A stretch of DNA of 64,000 bases from Acidobacteriota bacterium (GTDB lineage Bacteria; Acidobacteriota; Thermoanaerobaculia; Multivoradales; JBCCEF01), in the NCBI GenBank assembly GCA_039028635.1, contig JBCCHV010000006.1:1-64000 (forward strand), given 5' to 3'. Below, in pieces: positions 1 through 8,222 of the stretch; within the stretch, counting starts at the first letter, position 1; every line of letters starts with the position of its first letter. Made by a program: the position numbers and the translations under genes. The notes beneath the pieces are model-generated. The model saw nothing but the letters and a program-made list of their open reading frames with translations. It ran no database searches and was not told the DNA's origin.

Positions 1-1
1 C

Positions 2-169
2 TACTGCCGTCGGCAGCGCTTCACCAGCTGCTACCACTCCTACCCGGACTCGCAGCCACCCTGCCAGTGGCAGAAGTGCTGCGTCACCTGGAAGCTGGAG
101 CAGACCGCCAACGGCAACAATGCCAGCACTACTGTGACCAAGATCGGTAGCTTCTGTTCCAACGGCTGA
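2..169 (+). CDS. C-terminal part of a Cys-rich protein (5' end outside window)
   Basis: An open frame runs in from the left edge and ends at a TGA. The visible 55 residues contain six cysteines (residues 2, 10, 21, 26, 27 and 52 of the visible part), including an adjacent Cys-Cys pair, plus many aromatic and polar residues and an Asn/Thr-rich stretch before the final FCSNG. This composition is typical of a disulfide-stabilised exported protein, but no family is recognisable from the tail alone and no signal peptide can be checked. A hairpin lies 12 bases after the stop. The reading rests only on frame continuity and composition. Confidence 0.55.
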   Translation, partial: YCRRQRFTSCYHSYPDSQPPCQWQKCCVTWKLEQTANGNNASTTVTKIGSFCSNG

Positions 170-180
170 CGTCGGATCGC

Positions 181-209
181 CGGGCGAGCTTCCGCCAGGG
201 GCTCGCTCG
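181..209 (+). terminator. Terminator-like hairpin after the Cys-rich gene
   Basis: Arms CGGGCGAGC and GCTCGCTCG pair over nine positions with one G-T wobble around an 11-base loop. No T-run follows, so it may be a weak or Rho-assisted terminator, or only mRNA 3' structure. The rest of 210-314 is leader for the receptor gene and ends in a strong ribosome binding site (GAGAGGAGG). Confidence 0.3.
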
Positions 210-314
210 GCCCGCTTCACGCTCCCTTCACGTCCACCTCACGCCGCGCCGACACACCGTTCCGTAGAACTTCCTCCCGTAACCACCGGCTCCCAGGCGG
301 AGCGAGAGGAGGAA

Positions 315-2672
315 GTGATGACAGCGACGGTCCTTCGGAAGTTGGTCCTGGCGGGGAAGGTCTTGGCTTGCCTGGCCATCCCGCTGGCACTCCAGGCCAC
401 ACCCCTCAACCTCGAGGGCGTGGTGGTCGACGCCAACGGCACTCCGGTCGCCGGAGCCCGCATCGCGGTCGTCCAGGGCGATGCCGTCGCCATCAGCGAC
501 GACGACGGTCGCTTCGTGCTGCTCACCGAGCTCGAAGCCCTCACCGCCGAGGGTTTGGCGGTGGTCGTCGAGGCGCCGGATCGTCCCGCCTTCGAGCAGA
601 TCATCGTGGGCACCGATGGCGAGATCCGCCTGCAGCTCCCGGCCGACGTCGCCAGCCTCGACGAGATCCAGGTCAGCGCCAGCTACTCCCTCGACCGTCA
701 GAATCCAATCAGCGACGCCGTCCTCGGGCGCGACCAGCTGCTCGAGCTGCCGCATTTCGGGGACGACGTGTTTCGCGCCTTGAGCTTCCTGCCCGGCGTC
801 GGCAGCAACGACGTCTCGTCGCAATTCACCATTCGCGGCTCCCTGCGGCGCGAGGTCGGCCTCCAGATCGATGGCATCGAGATCTTCGAGCCCTACCACC
901 TGAAGGACTTTCAGGGGGTGTTCAGCATCCTCGATCCGGAGATGATCGGCACCGTCGAGCTGCTCAGCGGGGGCTATCCGAGCGAGTACGGCGATCGCCT
1001 CGCCGGCGTCCTCGACATCCGGACCCAGAAGCCCAGCGGACCTCGCTCCCTCGAGCTCGGTGTCAGCTTGACCAACGGCTGGATCAACGGCCAGGGTCTG
1101 CTCGCCGGCGACCGCGGGCGCTGGCTCGGCTCCCTGCGCCGCGGCTATCTCGATCTGGTGCTCGACCTGGTGGCCGACGACGAGGAGGAAACGGAGGGCG
1201 ACGGCCCGCAGTACTGGGACGCCTTCGGCAAGCTCGAATGGGATCTCACGCCGACTCAGACCCTGAGCTTTCACGCCCTCGCCGCCGACGACACCTTCGA
1301 CGAGCAGGAGTCGGAGGTCGACGATTTCGGATTCCCCGAGCGCGAGGTGCTCGACACCAGCTATGGCAACAGCTACCTGTGGGGACGACACCAGGCCTTG
1401 ATCGGCAGTCGTGGTGTGGTCGAAACGGTGCTCTCGGCGGGCCGGGTCGATCGCGACCGGCGAGCCGAAGGGGAAGAGTTCGACGCCCGCTCCGTGATCC
1501 GCGACCAGCGGCAGCTCGACGTCTACGAGCTGCGCCAGGACTGGACCCTCCAGGCCACCGAACGGCAGCTCATCAAGTGGGGACTGGCGGCCCGCGCTTA
1601 CGATGCCGAGTACGACTACCAGTTGGACTTCAGCAACGGCGGTTTCACCGGCGACCGCGACAACAACCTCGAACGGCGATTCGCCGACGACTTCTCCTCC
1701 GAGAGCTACTCCCTCTACGCCGCCGACCGCCTGCGCCTGGGAGATCGCCTGGTGTTCGAGCTCGGCTTGCGCCACGACCGCCAGACCCTCACCGACGAAG
1801 ACCAGACCAGCCCCCGCTTCAACGCCGTCTACGACCTGCGCCGGGGCGGCATTCTGAGGGCCGCCTGGGGCCGCTTCCATCAAAGCCAGCGCCCCCACGA
1901 GCTACAGGTCGAAGACGGCGAGACCCGATTCTTCCCGAGCGAGGTCGCCGACCACCTGATCATCGGCTACCAGCGCGATCTGCGGGCCTTCGGCCAAAGG
2001 CTCGACCTGCGCCTCGACGCCTTCGATCGCCGGGTGCGCGATCCCCGGCCGCGCTACGACAACCTCTTCGATGCCTTCACGGTCAACCCCGAAGCCACCG
2101 TCGACCGCATTCGCCTCGCCCCGGAGAGCAGCCGGGCTCAGGGCATCGAGCTCTTCCTCGGCCGCCAGGACGGCGGGCGGGTGGGTTGGTGGGCCTCCTA
2201 TTCCTGGTCCCAGGTCGATGACCGCATCGACGGACGCGACGTGCCGCGCAGCAACGATCAGACCCACGCCTTCAAGGCCGACCTTTCGCTACGCCTCAGC
2301 CCACGCTGGCGCCTCAACCTCGCCGGCACCTACCGCACCGGCTGGCCGACCACCGCCATTGCCGCCGAAGCCGTCACCGGCAGCGATGGCGAGATCGAGA
2401 TCCGCCCCTTGATCGGCCCGCTGTTCGCCGAGCGCCTCGACGACTACCACCGCGTCGACCTACGGGCCAGCCGTTTCGTCGATCGCCGCAACGGCAACCG
2501 GCTCGAGATCTTCGTCGAGATCCAGAACCTCTACAATCGCGAGAACCAGGCCGGGTTCTCGGTCGACGGACGCAACTTCGTCCTGCAGCCGGACGGCAGC
2601 GTGCGCTACGACGAGATCGAGGAAACCTGGCTCGGCATCGTGCCCTCCTTCGGCGTCAGCTGGAGGTTCTGA
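315..2672 (+). CDS. TonB-dependent outer-membrane receptor with N-terminal carboxypeptidase-regulatory-like domain
   Basis: Outer-membrane receptor of 785 residues for active uptake of a bulky ligand. A signal peptide covers about residues 1-28. A CarboxypepD_reg-like beta-sandwich follows (about 33-110, VVVDANGTPVAGARI), then the segment LDEIQVSAS, which may act as a TonB box. The plug domain (about 125-245) includes LPGVGSNDVSSQFTIRG and IDGIEIFEPYHLKDFQGVF. The rest is beta-barrel ending in WRF, the terminal aromatic expected for BAM-dependent insertion. Start is GTG (315) or the next codon ATG (318), both just after GAGGAGG; ATG is at least as likely. A response regulator and a sensor kinase follow on the same strand, so the receptor may be controlled by, or feed, that two-component system. 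The ligand cannot be told from sequence. Confidence 0.93.
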   Translation: MMTATVLRKLVLAGKVLACLAIPLALQATPLNLEGVVVDANGTPVAGARIAVVQGDAVAISDDDGRFVLLTELEALTAEGLAVVVEAPDRPAFEQIIVGTDGEIRLQLPADVASLDEIQVSASYSLDRQNPISDAVLGRDQLLELPHFGDDVFRALSFLPGVGSNDVSSQFTIRGSLRREVGLQIDGIEIFEPYHLKDFQGVFSILDPEMIGTVELLSGGYPSEYGDRLAGVLDIRTQKPSGPRSLELGVSLTNGWINGQGLLAGDRGRWLGSLRRGYLDLVLDLVADDEEETEGDGPQYWDAFGKLEWDLTPTQTLSFHALAADDTFDEQESEVDDFGFPEREVLDTSYGNSYLWGRHQALIGSRGVVETVLSAGRVDRDRRAEGEEFDARSVIRDQRQLDVYELRQDWTLQATERQLIKWGLAARAYDAEYDYQLDFSNGGFTGDRDNNLERRFADDFSSESYSLYAADRLRLGDRLVFELGLRHDRQTLTDEDQTSPRFNAVYDLRRGGILRAAWGRFHQSQRPHELQVEDGETRFFPSEVADHLIIGYQRDLRAFGQRLDLRLDAFDRRVRDPRPRYDNLFDAFTVNPEATVDRIRLAPESSRAQGIELFLGRQDGGRVGWWASYSWSQVDDRIDGRDVPRSNDQTHAFKADLSLRLSPRWRLNLAGTYRTGWPTTAIAAEAVTGSDGEIEIRPLIGPLFAERLDDYHRVDLRASRFVDRRNGNRLEIFVEIQNLYNRENQAGFSVDGRNFVLQPDGSVRYDEIEETWLGIVPSFGVSWRF

Positions 2673-2693
2673 GAACCGACCCCGAGCCCGTCC

Positions 2694-3362
2694 ATGCGCA
2701 TCCTCGTCGTCGAAGACCACCGCGACCTCGCCGAAACCATCGGCGACTACCTCGAGAGTCGGGGGCACCGCATCGACTACGCCATGGACGGTCTCGTCGG
2801 CCTCCATCTCGCGGTCACCGAGACCTACGACGCCCTGGTTCTCGACGTCATGCTGCCGGGCCTCGACGGCCTCGCCCTGTGCGAGAAGCTGCGCGCCGCC
2901 GAGCGCGACGTGCCGGTGCTCATGCTGACCGCCCGCGACACCCTGCCGGACAAGCTCGCCGGCTTCCAGGCCGGCAGCGACGACTATCTGGTGAAGCCCT
3001 TCGCCCTGCCCGAGCTCGAGGCCCGTCTCCTCGCCCTGATGCGGCGCGGCCGGGGCGAAGCCCGAACTCTCCGCGTCGACGACCTCGAGCTCGACACGGG
3101 CACCCTGCAGGTGCGCCGCGCGGGTCAGCCGGTGAACCTCAACCGAACCTCCCTCCGGCTGCTCGAAGCGCTCCTCAAGAGCTCCCCCCGAGTGGTGCCC
3201 CGCGCCGACCTCGAGCATGCCCTGTGGGGAGACGACCCGCCTCACAGCGACGCCCTGCGCAGCCACGTCTACTCGCTTCGTAAGCTGATCGACCGCCCCT
3301 TCGACCAACCCCTGCTGCACACCGTGCCGGGCATCGGCTATCGCCTGGCGAAAGATGACTGA
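2694..3362 (+). CDS. OmpR/PhoB-family response regulator
   Basis: A 222-residue DNA-binding response regulator. The receiver domain (about 1-115) has the acidic pair E7/D8, phospho-acceptor D51 in LVLDVMLPG, T79 and K101 in LVKPF. The winged-helix effector domain (about 128-220) ends in the usual VPGIGYRLA wing. The gene begins 21 bases after the TonB receptor, and its last codons overlap the kinase gene by 8 bases, so the three are almost certainly one operon and regulator and kinase a cognate pair. The nearest candidate target is the receptor promoter, but no binding site was identified there. Confidence 0.95.
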   Translation: MRILVVEDHRDLAETIGDYLESRGHRIDYAMDGLVGLHLAVTETYDALVLDVMLPGLDGLALCEKLRAAERDVPVLMLTARDTLPDKLAGFQAGSDDYLVKPFALPELEARLLALMRRGRGEARTLRVDDLELDTGTLQVRRAGQPVNLNRTSLRLLEALLKSSPRVVPRADLEHALWGDDPPHSDALRSHVYSLRKLIDRPFDQPLLHTVPGIGYRLAKDD

Positions 3363-4719
3363 GGTCGCCGGGCCGGATCGCGGCCCGAACCTGCGTCAGC
3401 GGGCCGTTCGCGCCTTCTGGCTGTTCGGGGCCAGCCTCATCACGGCCTACGCCGGCCTCGCCGTCTGGACCTTCACGGGCCTCGAAGACCGAGTGCTCGA
3501 ACGCCAGCTCGAAGTCGAGGTCGAAGGTCTCTTCGAATCCGCCCTTGTGGCCGACCCCGCAAACACCGAGCTCGCCACCAACTCGCGCTGGATGACCGCC
3601 AGCGTCGGAACCCAGGGGCTGCCGGCCGAGCTCAGGGCGTCGGCCGAGAAGCTCCCGGAAGGCATCCACGAGAACGACCACGTCCCCTTTTTCGGTGGCG
3701 GCGACCGCCTGTTGGCCGTTCGCGAGCTGCCGAATCGCCAAGAGCGCCTCTACGTGCTGTTCGACATCTCCGAGCTCGAAACCGAAGACGAGAGCCTCTT
3801 CGCCCTCGCCGTGCTGGTCCTCGGCGCCCTCCTCACGGTGCTCCTGGGGCTGTGGTGGGGCAACCGGCTCGCCCACCGCCTGACCGCCCAGCTCACCACC
3901 CTCAGCCGAACCCTCGAGGCCTCGCCACCGGAGGATTTGCGCCATCGCCTGGCGACGAGGACCTTCGAGGGCGAAGTCGCCACCGTCGCCTCCGCCCTCG
4001 ATCAATCCCTGGCGCGGGTCGAGCGGTTCGTCGAGCGCGAGCGCCAGTTCACCCGCGATGCCAGCCACGAGCTGCGCACTCCGGTGACCGTCCTTGGTGG
4101 CGTCAACGAGCTCCTCTTACAGCGCCTCGATCCTTCCGACCAGCGGGGACGTCACCTCCTCGAACGCCAGAAACGCTCCATCACCCAGATGGAGGAACTG
4201 ATCGAGGCCTTCTTGTGGCTGGCCCGCGAGGAGGGCTCCGGATTCTCGGGGGAGACCGCCGACCCGGCCGAGGTGCTTCCCGCGGTGGTCGATCGCCATC
4301 GCCATCTACTCGCCCACAAAGAGGTCGGCATCCACCTGGTCCTCGACCAGCCGGCGGCCGTCGAAGCGCCCCCGACGATCTTGGCCATCACCGCCGGCAA
4401 CCTGATCTCGAACGCCTTCCACAACACCACCCGAGGGCAGGTCGACGTGCAGCACGCAGGGCAGCGCCTCAGGGTTCGCGATACCGGACCCGGCATCCCC
4501 GCCCACCATCTGCGCTCGATCACGGAGCCCTTCGCCAGCACCCGGAGCGAACCCGGCCACGGGCTCGGGTTGGCGATCGTCAAGGATCTCTGCGAGCGCT
4601 TCGGGTGGCGCCTGACGGTGGATTCGACGCCCGGCATCGGGACCAGCATCGAGGTCGACTTCGCTCCCGCACCGAACCGCGAAAGGGTCGAGGTCGAACC
4701 TCAGAAGAGATCGAGCTGA
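3355..4719 (+). CDS. Membrane sensor histidine kinase, partner of the preceding regulator
   Basis: A 454-residue class I sensor kinase. Transmembrane segments lie at about residues 21-42 and 148-168 and enclose a periplasmic sensor of about 100 residues. A HAMP-like linker follows. The H-box FTRDASHELRTPVTVL carries phospho-His 238. The catalytic domain shows N-box NLISNAFHNT, G1 box VRDTGPGIP and G2 box GHGLGLAIV. The start lies inside the regulator gene (8-base overlap), which supports translational coupling. The 3' end overlaps the convergent DUF488 gene by 19 bases. The periplasmic part has no recognisable ligand-binding motif. Confidence 0.95.
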   Translation: MTEVAGPDRGPNLRQRAVRAFWLFGASLITAYAGLAVWTFTGLEDRVLERQLEVEVEGLFESALVADPANTELATNSRWMTASVGTQGLPAELRASAEKLPEGIHENDHVPFFGGGDRLLAVRELPNRQERLYVLFDISELETEDESLFALAVLVLGALLTVLLGLWWGNRLAHRLTAQLTTLSRTLEASPPEDLRHRLATRTFEGEVATVASALDQSLARVERFVERERQFTRDASHELRTPVTVLGGVNELLLQRLDPSDQRGRHLLERQKRSITQMEELIEAFLWLAREEGSGFSGETADPAEVLPAVVDRHRHLLAHKEVGIHLVLDQPAAVEAPPTILAITAGNLISNAFHNTTRGQVDVQHAGQRLRVRDTGPGIPAHHLRSITEPFASTRSEPGHGLGLAIVKDLCERFGWRLTVDSTPGIGTSIEVDFAPAPNRERVEVEPQKRSS

Positions 4720-5246
4720 CGTTCTTCCGGTCCCGGATAGAGCAGCCCGCCATCCTCCGTCACCGCCAGATCCGGGTGGCGCTCATGGACCTGCTCGCGG
4801 CCGCCACCGAGGAGGTGCACGACCCGCCATCGGCGCACCGTCATGGCATCGGCGATCAGTTGCCGATGACAGCGCGTCGGCAGCGCTTCCGCGCACAGGA
4901 TGGCGGCGCGACAACGGCCGGCCTGCGCCTCGAGGTGCTCCAGGGCAAGGCTGAACTCCGGGCTCGCCATGTGATCCGCATAGGCGCGCAGAGAGGCCTC
5001 TCGCCAGGCCGTGTTGCGGCTCTCCGGGCTGCCCCGACGGTGGCCTCCGAGGGCCGGCGCATGCTCGTAGTCGAGGCCGACATCGGCGAGAGCCGGGGCC
5101 AGCGCCTGGGCGGCGAAATGGGGATGGCGGCGTGATCCAGGAAAGCGCCGCACATCCACCACCCGCTCGATCTCGGCCGCCTTCAGCAGGTCGAGGAGCT
5201 CCGTCAGCTCGCGATTGGAATGACCGACGGTCCACAGGGTAGACAC
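4701..5246 (-). CDS. DUF488 family protein
   Basis: A 181-residue soluble protein of the DUF488 family, whose role is not established. Family features visible are the N-terminal WTVGHSNRE, the VVDVRRFPGSRRHPHF block, LGGHRRG and the late CAEALPTRCHRQLIA segment with a conserved Cys and His. Start is GTG. The bases directly upstream of that GTG form a 17-bp palindrome where a Shine-Dalgarno sequence would be expected. The 3' end overlaps the sensor kinase gene tail to tail, so antisense interference between the transcripts is possible. No partner gene is adjacent on the same strand. Confidence 0.85.
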   Translation of the reverse strand: MSTLWTVGHSNRELTELLDLLKAAEIERVVDVRRFPGSRRHPHFAAQALAPALADVGLDYEHAPALGGHRRGSPESRNTAWREASLRAYADHMASPEFSLALEHLEAQAGRCRAAILCAEALPTRCHRQLIADAMTVRRWRVVHLLGGGREQVHERHPDLAVTEDGGLLYPGPEERQLDLF

Positions 5247-5263
5247 TCGAGTAGTCTACTCGA
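5247..5263. promoter_or_regulatory. 17-bp palindrome abutting the DUF488 start codon
   Basis: Perfect 8-1-8 inverted repeat, arms TCGAGTAG and CTACTCGA, touching the GTG start of the DUF488 gene. It replaces the usual ribosome binding site, which fits an operator covering a leaderless transcript start, or an mRNA hairpin that hides the start. No regulator gene is adjacent that could be assigned to it. Confidence 0.4.
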
Positions 5264-5444
5264 ATTGCCTCTAAACCCTCAGAACAAGGCACTTTCCCTG
5301 GGCCAGGCGAAGTGCCCGCGGTGCTTCCTGGGCGTCGATTCGTTGTCGACCATTCGATCCGTCCCGCTTTCTCGCTGTTGGGGATAAGACACCGGTCGTC
5401 TTGAACAATTTGATGAGTTTCCACGGACCTCGAAAGGAAAGACT

Positions 5445-6557
5445 ATGGGAACGAAAACTCTGGTTTGCTTGCTGGCCCTGGCCTTGCTGACGCCGCTCGC
5501 GGCTTCGGCTCAGTTCACCACCACGACGACCGTGACGCCGGTGAGTCCGGCACCGGCGCCGGTCCCCGTGCCGCTAACCATCGACGTCAAGGCTGGCGAC
5601 GATGGCTGGACCACGACCAACGATGGCAACACCCAACTGCGCTACGACATCAACCCGATTCCGGCCGGTTTCTTCGGCTTCGGTTCTGACGCGGTGACCA
5701 ACCCGGTCAGCCTGTTCGGCAAGCAGATCGCCAACAGCGGCGGCCTGGGCGCCAGCACCGACACCATCGTGCGCCGCATGGCGGGCACCGGTCCGCTGAC
5801 CAACGGCTCCTGCGCCGACGTGCCGATCGACTTCAAGGCCTTGCACCTCGAGTCCAACACATTCACCGTCAGCTACTCCGGCGGCGCCACCGAGACCTGG
5901 AAGATCGTCGCCGGCCTCAGCCTGTCGGCGGCCCAGCCGATCGGCTCGATGACCATCTGCCGGACCTGCGGCACCGGCGGCACCTTCGACGCCGACCTCA
6001 AGGCCCTCTTCCTGCTCAACTACATCCGCGTCAGCCCGCTGCCGGCGATCCAGCTACAGCAGGACTGCGGCGTCGGCGACTGCCCCGAGGTGCTGTTCCA
6101 GACCAAGGGCGCCGCCTGGTCCCTGCCGTCCGCCATCGGTGGCCTCAACATCGACGCCCTGCCGCCGAACGTCGCCCTCGATGTCGACGCCGACGGCGTG
6201 CCGGACGGCGTCACCACCATCGGCAAGTCGAACTTCCAGACCGCCATCAAGACCTGTGACGACAACGGTGGTGGCGGCGGTGGCGGGGCTCCCGAGTGCG
6301 CTCCGGTGGACCACGTGGCCAATGACTCCGGCCCCAAGGACCACAGCCGCAGCAGTCACTCCAACTACGCCGCCGGCGGCGACTCCAACGGCGACGGCCT
6401 GCCCGACCACTGCGCCTGCGAAGACGCCAACGGTGACGGCGTCGACGACGACGGCGGCGGCCACCCCTGCCCGCAGCCGCCGATCTGGGAAGAGCCCTAC
6501 GACTGCATCGAGTGTGACGGCCGGGGCGACACCTTCGACCGCAACCACCGCGGCTAG
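5445..6557 (+). CDS. Secreted hypothetical protein with calcium-binding type DxDxDG repeats
   Basis: A 370-residue exported protein. The signal peptide is residues 1 to about 23 (LLALALLTPLAASAQ). A Thr/Pro/Val-rich linker follows, then a globular region of about 240 residues with paired cysteines and no family I recognise. The C-terminal third has a poly-Gly stretch and three acidic motifs (DVDADGVPDG, DSNGDGLPDH, DANGDGVDDD) resembling thrombospondin type-3 or dockerin-like calcium loops. It ends without a sorting tail. The AAAGGA ribosome binding site precedes ATG. A terminator-like hairpin follows, so the gene is probably monocistronic. An extracellular or surface role is inferred from the signal peptide only. 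Confidence 0.85.
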   Translation: MGTKTLVCLLALALLTPLAASAQFTTTTTVTPVSPAPAPVPVPLTIDVKAGDDGWTTTNDGNTQLRYDINPIPAGFFGFGSDAVTNPVSLFGKQIANSGGLGASTDTIVRRMAGTGPLTNGSCADVPIDFKALHLESNTFTVSYSGGATETWKIVAGLSLSAAQPIGSMTICRTCGTGGTFDADLKALFLLNYIRVSPLPAIQLQQDCGVGDCPEVLFQTKGAAWSLPSAIGGLNIDALPPNVALDVDADGVPDGVTTIGKSNFQTAIKTCDDNGGGGGGGAPECAPVDHVANDSGPKDHSRSSHSNYAAGGDSNGDGLPDHCACEDANGDGVDDDGGGHPCPQPPIWEEPYDCIECDGRGDTFDRNHRG

Positions 6558-6631
6558 GTCTCACCCGGAGTCGTCCGCCGCAGGGCTCTCCAGCACTGCG
6601 GCAGCAACGCTCCTCCAGGGCTCCTCGCGCC

Positions 6632-6672
6632 GGCCTCCCCTGGGGCCACCGCCGGCGCGGGGGGCCGTTTTT
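6632..6672 (+). terminator. Rho-independent terminator candidate
   Basis: The outer stem pairs GGCCTCCCC with GGGGGGCC and is followed at once by GTTTTT. A competing inner stem, CGCGCCGG with CCGGCGCG (6626-6659), is also perfect. Either would end transcription of the secreted protein gene before it reaches the convergent hutH gene. Confidence 0.6.
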
Positions 6673-6698
6673 GGTGTTGGACGGCTGCTGGTTGACGA

Positions 6699-8222
6699 CT
6701 AACGGGAAACGAATGCCTGCACCAAGTCCCCAAAGGCCCCTTCGGCCACCAGGTCCGCTACGGCTTCGATGTCCGGGGCCATGAGGCGGTCTTCGTCGAG
6801 ACGGGTCGCCACCTGGCGAATCTTGGCGAAGGCCTGCTCAAGGGGCTCGCTGGTGGTCAGGGGGCGGCAGAAGTCGATGCCCTGGGCGGCGGCGAGGAGC
6901 TCGATGGCGACGATGCGGCCGCTGTTGGCGGCCCTCGCCGCCAGACGCCGGCCGGCGTGGGTGGCCATGCTGACGTGGTCTTCCTGGTTGGCCGAGGTCG
7001 GCAGGCTGTCGACGCTCGCCGGATGGGCCAGGCCTTTGTTCTCGCTCGCCAGAGCGGCGGCGGTGACGTGGGCGATCATGAATCCCGAGTGGAGACCGGC
7101 TCGCGGCGTCAGAAAGGCCGGGAGCTGGCTGAGGGAGGAGTCGATGAGCAGGGCGATGCGACGCTCCGAGATGGCGCCGATCTCGGCGATGGCGAGGGCC
7201 AGGCCATCGGCCGCCAGAGCCACCGGCTCGGCGTGGAAGTTGCCGCCGGACAGGATCTCGTCGGCAGCGGCGAAGATCAGCGGATTGTCCGACACGGCAT
7301 TGGCCTCGCGGCCGAGGACTTCGGCGGCGAAGCGCATCTGGTCGAGGCAGGCCCCCATCACCTGCGGCTGGCAGCGCAAGGAGTACGGGTCCTGCACCCG
7401 GTCGCACTGCGCATGGGAGCGACCGATGTCGCTCTCCGCCAGCAGCCGGCGAAGGATCTCGGCGGCGGCGATCTGGCCGCGTTGACCGCGGACTTCGTGG
7501 ATGCGAGAGTCGAATGGGGTCCGGCTGCCTTTGGCGGCCTCGACGGAGAGGGCTCCCGCCACCAGGGCGGCCGAGGCGCAGCGCTCAGCGGCGAACAGGC
7601 CGGCGAGGGCGAGGGCCGTCGAGACCTGGGTGCCGTTGAGCAACGCCAGCCCTTCCTTGGCCTCGAGGACGAGGGGCTCGCGACCGATGGCGCGCAGCGC
7701 TGCGGCTCCGGAGTGGATCTCGCCGCGCCAGCGCGCCGCGCCCTCACCGATCAACGGCAGGCTGAGATGAGCCAAGGGAGCCAGGTCGCCGGAAGCCCCC
7801 ACCGACCCCTGAGCCGGGATCACCGGCAGCAGATCGTGCTCGAGCATGGCGAGCAAGGTGTCCACGATCTCGACCCGCACCCCGGAATAGCCACGCGCCA
7901 AGGCGTTGGCCTTGAGCAGCAGTATCATCCGCACCACGCCTTCGTCGAGAGGCTCTCCGACGCCGGTGGCGTGGGACAGCAGGAGGTTGCGCTGCAGCGC
8001 CCCGAGCTCGTCGGCGGCGATGCGAGTTTGCGCCAGCCGGCCGAAACCGGTGTTGATCCCATAGGTCACCTGGCCCGATTCGAGGTTCGCGACCACCGCT
8101 CGGCGCGCCTCATCGAGGGCCAGGCGGGCGGCCGCGTCGAGAGCGACTCTCGCAGAGCCGGCCTGCACCCGGCGCAGGTCGTCGAGAGTCACAGTGCCAG
8201 CAGAGAGGGTCCAAGGGGTCAT
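6699..8222 (-). CDS. hutH: Histidine ammonia-lyase
   Basis: A 507-residue cytosolic enzyme removing ammonia from L-histidine to give urocanate, the first step of histidine degradation. The triad Ala143-Ser144-Gly145 in [12 protein letters not shown] would cyclise to the MIO cofactor, and Tyr54 in YGINTGFG is the usual active-site tyrosine. Length matches the family. The frame stays open about 110 codons upstream, but that part is Arg/Pro-rich shadow of hutF. The ATG chosen here starts the recognisable enzyme and overlaps the hutF stop by four bases (ATGA). It is the distal gene of the hutF-hutH arm, probably controlled by HutC. Confidence 0.97.
   Translation of the reverse strand: MTPWTLSAGTVTLDDLRRVQAGSARVALDAAARLALDEARRAVVANLESGQVTYGINTGFGRLAQTRIAADELGALQRNLLLSHATGVGEPLDEGVVRMILLLKANALARGYSGVRVEIVDTLLAMLEHDLLPVIPAQGSVGASGDLAPLAHLSLPLIGEGAARWRGEIHSGAAALRAIGREPLVLEAKEGLALLNGTQVSTALALAGLFAAERCASAALVAGALSVEAAKGSRTPFDSRIHEVRGQRGQIAAAEILRRLLAESDIGRSHAQCDRVQDPYSLRCQPQVMGACLDQMRFAAEVLGREANAVSDNPLIFAAADEILSGGNFHAEPVALAADGLALAIAEIGAISERRIALLIDSSLSQLPAFLTPRAGLHSGFMIAHVTAAALASENKGLAHPASVDSLPTSANQEDHVSMATHAGRRLAARAANSGRIVAIELLAAAQGIDFCRPLTTSEPLEQAFAKIRQVATRLDEDRLMAPDIEAVADLVAEGAFGDLVQAFVSR

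Noticed and set aside
228-1898. Long minus-strand open frame antisense to the first TonB receptor
   Set aside because: It has low-complexity Val/Ala/Gly/Glu composition and no motifs. The plus frame encodes a full receptor with signal peptide and terminal Phe. Such shadows are common at this GC content.
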